A program made the position numbers and the translations under genes. A stretch of 11,867 bases of DNA. Source: an uncultured Eubacteriales bacterium. GTDB taxonomy: Bacteria > Bacillota > Clostridia > Tissierellales > Peptoniphilaceae. The DNA is taken from the NCBI GenBank assembly GCA_902488815.1, contig CABTXP010000036.1, positions 1 through 11,867 of the forward strand, in the 5' to 3' direction. Below, in pieces: positions 1 through 7,800 of the stretch. Position 1 is the stretch's first letter, and each line of letters begins with the position of its first letter. Below the pieces are notes generated by a model, which saw only the letters and a program-made list of their open reading frames with translations, was not told where the DNA came from and did no database searches.

Positions 1-3000
1 AAAAATGCCTACAATTATGCAAACTACACTCGTAACAAGTACAAATTAAAACTAAACAACGATCCTAAGACAGTAAAAAATGACAGCGAATATGGTGCAG
101 GAAATATTTTGGATGTGCCTTATGAATTGCCATTAAATGATTTAAAACTCGATACGACACACAAACCCCAAAAACCGGATTGGGTACGTGATGATTGGAG
201 CTTCTTAGGCTGGGCACTGGATCCCGCCGGCGAAAACTTAGTAAAAGACGGAAAAGAAACCAAACTTCATTATGACCAAATTCTCTACGCCAAATGGGGC
301 GAACCTGATTATAAGTGGAAGGTTATCTTTGATCCAAATGGAGGTAGTTTAAGATCAATCGATGAAAACAAATTAACTACAGAACGCAAGACCGTAAAAG
401 AAGGCGATATTGGTCAAGAAAAAGAAACAACTTATCCTATAAAAGAAGCTAATCAAGCTGGTAAGCAAGTATTCACTGTAATTCAAAAACAAAAACTTAT
501 AGAACCTAAATTTAAGCCTGTAAGAAAGGGCTACGACTTTATGGGTTGGGAAATAATCCGTTATAAGAAGAATGAGCAAGGCGATTATACAGAAGAAATC
601 GACAACTCATATCGCGAGACTTATAAAGTGCCGGAACTTTACTCCTTCGGCAACGATGTTGTATCTCCAATTTATCTAAAGGCAATTTGGGTTCCAAATG
701 CAAGAGTGGACATAGACGTTCTTCACTATTATTTAGACAAGGACTATAACTTAGATAAAAATATAAGTCCAAACCCGGACCCTGATAAACTTGAAAACAA
801 ACGTTCCGGCTATTTAGTAGCAACAACCGGAGACAGACAAGACGACAAATATACCCTTGTACCTCATGACGAGCTTATGGAAAAACTACCTGAGGATTTA
901 AAGGCTATATATGAAGAATATAACGGCAGAGTAAAGGGAGACAACACTTTCTTCCAAACCTTTAGAGTTGAACCGGAAAAGATTGATGATGGTAATGGAA
1001 ACTTAATTGACAATCCGAACTTAAAAAATAATGTCTTTAAATTCTTTTACAGGCCATACAGACAAAGAGAATACAAGGTCAACTATATAGACGAAAACTT
1101 TAAAGACAATCCGGAAAAAGGAAAGATCATCGACCAAGAACTTGTTTCTAATGGTAACCGCCACTATGACGCAAGAAACTACAGACCGATACCCGGTTGG
1201 AAACTTGTAAGTGCACCACAACAACAACTCTTCTTTGACCTAAACGAAGAAACAAATGAATTATTAGGCATCAATGGAACGGGCAAAGATGAGATTACTT
1301 TCTATTATAAAGACGTAAGAGTAATAGAAGTACCGGAAGGCGGCAAGACACCGGAAGGTTATGTAAGAGTAACCTTTAAGGCAGACAAGGGAGGTTCCTT
1401 TACGGACAACACCGGAAAATCTGTAACGGAACTTCACTACGATGTAATAAAGGGACTTAAATCAGACCTGCTTCCGGTACTGGAAGAATGGGTTGGCGGA
1501 AAAAATGAAGATGGTAGCGAAAAGCAAAAAGAAAAAGACAAGTACTATATCACTCCGGAAACCGGAAAGAAATTTATAAAGTGGGATGAAAAACCGTTAT
1601 TAAACAAAAACACAATAGTTGATAATGATACAAATGACTTCTATGTATTTACAGCGAAGTTTGAGTGGTCAGGCTTAACGGCAAAGGGAATGGTACGCAC
1701 CGAAGCCTTTAAAGATCCTAACGGCACTTGGACAAATGACTTTGCTCCAACGATTGATCAATTAAAAGCACAACTTGAATGGAGAGAAAAGGATGAGGTA
1801 AAACCGCTTCCGGCAGGAACAGAAATAAAATTATTTGACGAAGCCGGTAATGAATTAACAACAGACGATCAAGTATATGAATTAGTAAATGAAAAGAAAG
1901 CTGCCGACAAAGACGAAGTCGTTCGCACAGTAAATATCACAGCTAAAGTTACATTCCCGGATAAAAAAGATCCGCAAGAACTAACTATACCGATTACAGT
2001 TTACAAAAACGTCTACGAAGCACTAAACAAGGAAGGCGATAAACCGCTATTCTTAAAAGAAGCAGAAGGTAAAGAAGCTAAAGACGGCGGATTGAAAGAG
2101 ATTCTAAAAGGTAACACTGAAAATAGATATATTAAGGTTACGATTAAACCAAACAAAGACTTTGATAACAAAGACGATAAGGTTTACTATGTAAATCCGA
2201 ATGCTTGGGTGGAAATACCTGAAGTTAAAACTGATGGCGACTCTAACTTTACAAACTGGACAGCTAATATTGATGCTCAAAATGAAGAGGGCAAAAAAGA
2301 CGGAATCTTCAACTTTGGAAAACGTCATAAATTTACCGAAGACACCGTTATTGAACCGGTAGGCGCTGCCGATGTCGTTGAACAGGAAAAAGGCAAAGAT
2401 AAACCCGATGTTCCGAATAACTACGTCAAAGTCATCGTCAAGACCACGGACAAAGCTACTGAAGCAACAGCTTTTGAAAAAACCTTCTGGGTCAACCCGA
2501 CTAAGGAAGTTACTATTGATGTAACAAATCCGACGGGCAAAACTGTAGCTGCAGATCCTGAAAATGTTGGAGCAGTCGGCTACACAATGAATTTCTCTAA
2601 GTGGGAAACAGAAGACAAGGTAAAAACTTGGTTAGATAAGATAGTAGGAAAATTTGAAAATGATACTACAATCATTGCAAAATATTCTGTAAAACCTGAA
2701 GTGATAAAAGACCAAGTTCCGACAACAGATACAGTTCACACACCACAAGGTAAGACACCGACAGCAGATGAAATCAAAGATAAGATTACTCCTCCTGAAG
2801 GCAAAACTATTAGCAAAGTAACAATAGTTGAAAATCCAAATGTTAACGAACCGGGAGAAAGTAAGGTTAAAGTTATCGTAGAATATACTGATGGCTCAAG
2901 TGTTGGAACAAATGATAAGCCAATAGAAATTCCAGTTAAAGTACACGAAAAGATTGTACCTGCTAATCCGGATGGAACTAAGCCGGAAAAAGCACTTGAA

Positions 3001-4794
3001 AACTATGTAAAAGTAATCTTCAAAGCAGGCACAGGCGGAACAGTATCAGGCGACTTGGTTTACTATGTATCACCGGAAGTAGAAGTCGACATGACAGAAT
3101 CTGCAGGCAAGATTACAAAGACTCCAAAAACCGGATATATAAGTGGTGATTGGGACACAAGCGAAACTAAAAAACTAAAAGACACATTTAAAGCTGATAC
3201 GGAATTTACTTTTAACTTTACAAAGTCAGAGGATATAGTAGAAAAAACTGACGAAAATCCAAACAAGCCAGATGGTTATGTCACAATAACCTTTAAGACG
3301 GATGGTAACGGTAAAGTTAATGGAAAAGACGTAATAATCTACTATGTAAACCCTGATGCAGGAATTAAATTAGGAAAAGCAGCAGGAGATAAAATCCTTG
3401 TAGTTCCGACACCAACAGCAAATACAAACTATGTATTTGATAAGTGGCAAGAAAGCATCGATGAAAATACTCCAATCACAAACGATAGAACTCACGTTGC
3501 AATCTTCCAATCAGGACAAGTAACATTGACATATGAAGCAGGCGGAGCTAAAGGAACAGTTCCGGAAGCAACTACAGTAAATCACGGAACAAAAGTAAGA
3601 CTTGCAGGACCGGGAAACCTTGCAAAAGATAATTCAACATTTACAGGCTGGAAGATAGGCGAAACAACTTATCAAGCAGGTGATGAAGTACTATTAAATG
3701 AAAATACAACAGCAATAGCACAATGGACATCAGCTAAACACACAGTAACATTTAATACAATGGGCGGAACAGATGTACCGAGCCAAGAAGTAGTTCATGG
3801 CGGAAAGCTTGAATCTTTTGACCCACCGACATTAGAAGGTAAAGTCTTTATGGGTTGGAAAGAAAAAGAAACTGACACAAGTTACTTCGATTTCAACACA
3901 GCTATAAACGAAGACAAAACATTAATAGCTCAATGGCAAGACCCTGTTCAAAAGATTGACGAAAATGAAACCGTTGAAGAACAATTCATCAAAGTTACCT
4001 TCAAACAAGGCGACCACGGAACACTTGATGGCGGCGAAGTAACTTATAAAGTTGCCAAAGATTACGACTTTGCAAAAGCAGTTCAAGCAGGTTTAGTAGT
4101 TCCGAAAATTGTTCCGGCAAAATACTACAAGGCAGTAGACACAAACGACGGTTGGGACAAGACCCTTGAACTTAATGGAACAAACATTGAGTTTACAGCC
4201 CAATACGAACCTATTGCAGATGTAATCCCTGTAGATCCTGAAGTTACAGATGAAAAACAAATCGAAAAAGAAAAACCGGAAGGCATGGTATTGGTTGAGT
4301 TTGTAGTAGATGAAAACGAAGCTTATATGGAAGGCGTTACAAAATACTATGTTGTAAGAAACAAAGAAGTTAACGTTCCATCACCATTAGTATTTCACAA
4401 AATTGGAAACAACCACTTCGAAGGTTGGATATTTAATAATCAAGTAACTATGGAGATTAATGGTAGTTTTGATAAAGATACTAAAATATCCGACAAACTT
4501 TTAGAAAAGCCGAAAATCTTTGTAAAAATACCTTCAGCAGGTCAAGATCTTGTAAAGATAGAAGAATTGACACAAGGTGCTAAAGGGAAGTTGGAGATTA
4601 TTGGCAGTGGACAATCCGGAAAAATTTATGAAGATAGTATTGTAAAAATCAAAGTAAGACAAGGCCGTAAATTTGTAACACAAGAAGTACACGGATTTAA
4701 GTTGGATAAGAAATTAGAAAGAGGAGATATAATAAGATTTTGGGCAACGAATGATAATGGTAATTCAGAAGAATACAAATACGTTGTTCAATAA
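1..4794 (+). CDS. Giant repetitive surface protein, 5'-truncated by window edge (InlB-B-like repeats, Rib-like and Ig-like domains)
   Basis: The frame is open from base 1, so the true start and any signal peptide lie upstream; the TTG at 109 is internal. Visible order (nt): two classical InlB-B/Flg_new-type repeats ending ILYAKW and YLKAIW (about 1-690); a MucBP-like stretch with VNYIDE (about 1075-1310); divergent repeat units starting near 1345, 2119, 2401, 2980, 3265, 3976 and 4273; a Rib-like segment with VIVEYTDGSS (about 2701-2955); two further classical B-repeats (3514-3936) ending IAQW; and a C-terminal Ig-like domain (about 4504-4791) ending ATNDNGNSEEYKYVV. Such domains are known from adhesins and cell-wall proteins of Gram-positive bacteria, so a surface or secreted adhesive role is inferred. 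I see no cysteine in the visible part, and no LPXTG motif, C-terminal hydrophobic tail or SLH domain. The next gene follows after 9 bp. The domain type is fairly sure; ligand and exact function are unknown. Confidence 0.9.
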   Translation, partial: KNAYNYANYTRNKYKLKLNNDPKTVKNDSEYGAGNILDVPYELPLNDLKLDTTHKPQKPDWVRDDWSFLGWALDPAGENLVKDGKETKLHYDQILYAKWGEPDYKWKVIFDPNGGSLRSIDENKLTTERKTVKEGDIGQEKETTYPIKEANQAGKQVFTVIQKQKLIEPKFKPVRKGYDFMGWEIIRYKKNEQGDYTEEIDNSYRETYKVPELYSFGNDVVSPIYLKAIWVPNARVDIDVLHYYLDKDYNLDKNISPNPDPDKLENKRSGYLVATTGDRQDDKYTLVPHDELMEKLPEDLKAIYEEYNGRVKGDNTFFQTFRVEPEKIDDGNGNLIDNPNLKNNVFKFFYRPYRQREYKVNYIDENFKDNPEKGKIIDQELVSNGNRHYDARNYRPIPGWKLVSAPQQQLFFDLNEETNELLGINGTGKDEITFYYKDVRVIEVPEGGKTPEGYVRVTFKADKGGSFTDNTGKSVTELHYDVIKGLKSDLLPVLEEWVGGKNEDGSEKQKEKDKYYITPETGKKFIKWDEKPLLNKNTIVDNDTNDFYVFTAKFEWSGLTAKGMVRTEAFKDPNGTWTNDFAPTIDQLKAQLEWREKDEVKPLPAGTEIKLFDEAGNELTTDDQVYELVNEKKAADKDEVVRTVNITAKVTFPDKKDPQELTIPITVYKNVYEALNKEGDKPLFLKEAEGKEAKDGGLKEILKGNTENRYIKVTIKPNKDFDNKDDKVYYVNPNAWVEIPEVKTDGDSNFTNWTANIDAQNEEGKKDGIFNFGKRHKFTEDTVIEPVGAADVVEQEKGKDKPDVPNNYVKVIVKTTDKATEATAFEKTFWVNPTKEVTIDVTNPTGKTVAADPENVGAVGYTMNFSKWETEDKVKTWLDKIVGKFENDTTIIAKYSVKPEVIKDQVPTTDTVHTPQGKTPTADEIKDKITPPEGKTISKVTIVENPNVNEPGESKVKVIVEYTDGSSVGTNDKPIEIPVKVHEKIVPANPDGTKPEKALENYVKVIFKAGTGGTVSGDLVYYVSPEVEVDMTESAGKITKTPKTGYISGDWDTSETKKLKDTFKADTEFTFNFTKSEDIVEKTDENPNKPDGYVTITFKTDGNGKVNGKDVIIYYVNPDAGIKLGKAAGDKILVVPTPTANTNYVFDKWQESIDENTPITNDRTHVAIFQSGQVTLTYEAGGAKGTVPEATTVNHGTKVRLAGPGNLAKDNSTFTGWKIGETTYQAGDEVLLNENTTAIAQWTSAKHTVTFNTMGGTDVPSQEVVHGGKLESFDPPTLEGKVFMGWKEKETDTSYFDFNTAINEDKTLIAQWQDPVQKIDENETVEEQFIKVTFKQGDHGTLDGGEVTYKVAKDYDFAKAVQAGLVVPKIVPAKYYKAVDTNDGWDKTLELNGTNIEFTAQYEPIADVIPVDPEVTDEKQIEKEKPEGMVLVEFVVDENEAYMEGVTKYYVVRNKEVNVPSPLVFHKIGNNHFEGWIFNNQVTMEINGSFDKDTKISDKLLEKPKIFVKIPSAGQDLVKIEELTQGAKGKLEIIGSGQSGKIYEDSIVKIKVRQGRKFVTQEVHGFKLDKKLERGDIIRFWATNDNGNSEEYKYVVQ
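3514..3936 (+). repeat. Pair of classical InlB B-repeats inside the first surface protein
   Basis: Two consecutive ~70-residue units, each with the beta-grasp signature: an opening strand (VTLTYEAGG, VTFNTMGG), a central hydrophobic plus GW turn (FTGWK, FMGWK) and a closing AQW (IAQWT, IAQWQ). They match the Listeria InlB B-repeat/Flg_new consensus better than the surrounding divergent units, which end in a QY or KY type instead of AQW. Confidence 0.8.
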
Positions 4795-4800
4795 GGAGGA
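4793..4800 (+). promoter_or_regulatory. Shine-Dalgarno of the SLH protein, overlapping the upstream stop codon
   Basis: AAGGAGGA lies 3 nt before the ATG at 4804 and shares its first two bases with the TAA (4792-4794) of the preceding gene. This near-consensus site fixes the start. It also suggests that ribosomes finishing the first gene can reinitiate on the second (translational coupling, inferred). Confidence 0.85.
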
Positions 4801-4803
4801 AAG

Positions 4804-7800
4804 ATGAAAAAGAAATTAACAGCACTTCTTTTAGCCCTTATGATGCTTGCTCAGGTACTCGTACCTGAGACAGTATGGGCATTAAAAGAAAGTCAAAACT
4901 ATCCTGTTGAGGACAGTAAACTTGTTGAAGTTGCAAAAATTGATGCTGAAAATTATCCAAAATTAACAAATAAGGTTATTTTAGATATTCAAAAAGAAGC
5001 TACACTAAATAGCAGAAAGAATATACAAAATAAGTCAGGGGTCTTACCTTTTAATACTCCTTATTTACCCGGCCAAGATATACCTGACGAAGATAAACCG
5101 AGGATTGTTGGAAAAGTTTTTGCAGATTTTAAAACAATAGGTTTAGATGGCGGGACCTTTGACTGGGAAGGCGTGTTTGGTAAAGACTCCAATGGTAATC
5201 CGGGCAAGGCCAAACTCGTTTTTCAACAATGGTTAAATAATAAAGAGACTGATGTTTCTTACGAATTAGAAGTTAATAAAGATGGAACCTATAGTTGGAA
5301 AGACTGGCAAGGAGAACCGGCAAGGATTCCTCTATATTCAAAAAGTCTAGAACCATATACTTACTCTGTATATTTAGATCAAGATGTTTCTGAAAAGGTT
5401 AAGCTTTTAACCTATCGTATTGTAGGAACCCCCAGCGAAGGTGGCTTTGAAAAAGATCCGGAAACAGGACTTAACATTGCGAATATTGTTATTGACCTTT
5501 CGATACAACAAGTAGCTTCTACTAAGTTTGTGTCAGAATGGAACACTGGATTAGCAGAAGATGCAAGACCACCTGTAGAGGGAGAGTTTGACAATAAAAT
5601 TGATGAGTATCCGGGATATTTTCCATTTTCTTTAGAAAATAATGGACAAATAATAATAAGAAATGATTTTGTTAACAATTCAGATTATGAAGATCCGGGC
5701 TATACTGAATTTGGCTCCAGTTCTTTAGTAAAAAAACCTGAGGTAAAAGTTATTGAAGGTCTTGAATTTGCAGACGAGAATGATGAAGAAGGAAGTCCTA
5801 CCTACAATCTTGATGAAGCTAATAAAACCATTACTACTCTAGATAAACAGCACAAATTCAAATACGACTTCACTTACGACGTTATAAACGGCGGAACGCT
5901 TACTATGACGGAAATTATCCCCGTTATATTTGATGCTAACGGTGGTAAGTTTGCTTCTATTACAGACGAAAGTGCAGAGCAAAAGATTGTAAAAGAAGTT
6001 GATTACAACGGCACTTTAACCGAAGCGGTTGAAGAACCTAAGAAGGAACTTGAAACTTTTAAAGGTTGGTCATTGACAAAGGGTGGAGCTATTGCTACTG
6101 ATGCTGATTTTGCAAACATCACAGAAGCAAAGACTTTCTATGCAATTTGGGACAACAACGACATCACAGCAAAAGAAATAGTAGTTGGAGAGTCATTTAA
6201 AATAAATCCGAATGGTACAGGCTATACAAATGACTTGGGCCCTTCATATGATGATTTAAGAAAACAAGTACAAGTCAAAGACGATAAAGGAAATCTTGTG
6301 CCGTTACCGAAGGATGCAGAATTCCACATATTGGATGGAAATGGTTATTATAATTCAAATTCTGACGAATTCAAACAATATATGTATGGAAAAGTACAAG
6401 AAAAAGATGACGGGAAAACGAGCAGAACAGAAACTGTTACAGCAGAAGTTATATACACAAACGGTACAAAACAAAAAGTAGAAATTCCTATCAAAGTTAT
6501 TAAAAACATCTACGAAGGAACTAGTACAGGTGGAAAACCTGACTATGTACCGGACAATTATGTAAAGGTAACTGTCGACCCAACAGATAAGGCGACAAAT
6601 CCGCAAAAGACTTACTACTATGTAAATCCTAATAATAATCCTAAGGTTCAAGTTTTAATACCCGTGAGTGACCCAATAGGTAAAGACGATAACGTCTTTA
6701 CTAAGTGGACTAAGAAGGCGGACAGCGCAAGTGGCGACGGTAGCTACTATGACATTAATACCAGAGATCATTTTAGTGGAGCAACTACGATAACAGCCCA
6801 ATATGAATCCGATGTAATTCCACAAGAAGGGGATACAAAACCTGAAGGAGTGCCGGGTAATTTTGTAAAAGTTACTTTCGTACCAACAGATAATGGTACT
6901 ATGGAAGGTGCTAAGATTTTCTGGGTTAATCCTACTAAGGAAGTAACCATCCCTGTAAATAATCCTGTAGGAAAAACGTACTACACATTCAAAGAGTGGA
7001 AGATTGGCGATGTTACTACAGGAGAAACTTATACAGTAGGAATGCCAAAACAATTTACTGATAAAAATGGAACTATAATCACAGCAACTTACACAGAATC
7101 CAAAAATATTATTCCTTACAATCCGAAGGAACCTATTACCAGACCTGAGGGATATGTAAGAATAACCTTTGCAACAGAAAAGGGCTTGGAATTAACTGAG
7201 CAAAAAGCATACTATGTAAAGAAAAATGCAAAAGATGCTGCTGGCAATCCAATTACACTTGGCAATGCTGAACTTGTAAAACCGGCATACAAAGAAGAAA
7301 CAGGTTATAAGTTTGATAAGTGGGATAAAAAAGATGACCTTGTAATTGAAGCTGCTGACATTGTAGTAACAGCAAAGGCAACAACTTTAGACGATGTTGT
7401 ACCGAAGGACAAGCCACAAGGCGGAGAAAATGACAAACCGGCCGGTTACATCTCAGTAACATTTAAGACAACAGACAAGGCCGGAAGTATAGAAAAAGTT
7501 GTATATATTAATCCAAATAAAGCTGTTGCATTAGAAGGTCAAGCACCTGAAGTAAATCCAATTACAGGATATGAATTCGCTGATTGGGATAGACCTATTA
7601 AAGAAAAAATTCAATATAAGGACAATGACGAAATTACAGCACAATTTAACAAAATTGGTGATGTAGTTCCGGGAGATAAGGCTCAACCGGCAGGTTACGT
7701 TAAAGTAATATTTGATAAGGGCGAGCACGGAGAATTATCAGGCACAACAAGTTACTGGGTAAAACCGGAAGTCGAAGTAACTGTTGAAGCACCAAGTGTA

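Noticed and set aside
109..111. TTG as the start of the first surface protein
   Set aside because: The frame is open all the way to base 1, no Shine-Dalgarno precedes it and no signal peptide follows; the protein continues from upstream.
4540..4794. Possible LPXTG sorting signal at the end of the first surface protein
   Set aside because: There is no LPXTG-like motif, hydrophobic segment or positive tail; the end is a soluble Ig-like domain.
4792..4806. One giant gene split in two by a nonsense mutation
   Set aside because: The second part begins with a perfect ribosome site and a complete signal peptide, so it is an independent secreted protein.
6655..7053. Reverse-strand open frame of 132 codons opposite the SLH gene
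   Set aside because: It is opposite strongly conserved repeat coding sequence, gives a cysteine- and aromatic-rich non-protein-like translation, and has no ribosome site; it is a shadow of the real gene, like the other antisense frames.
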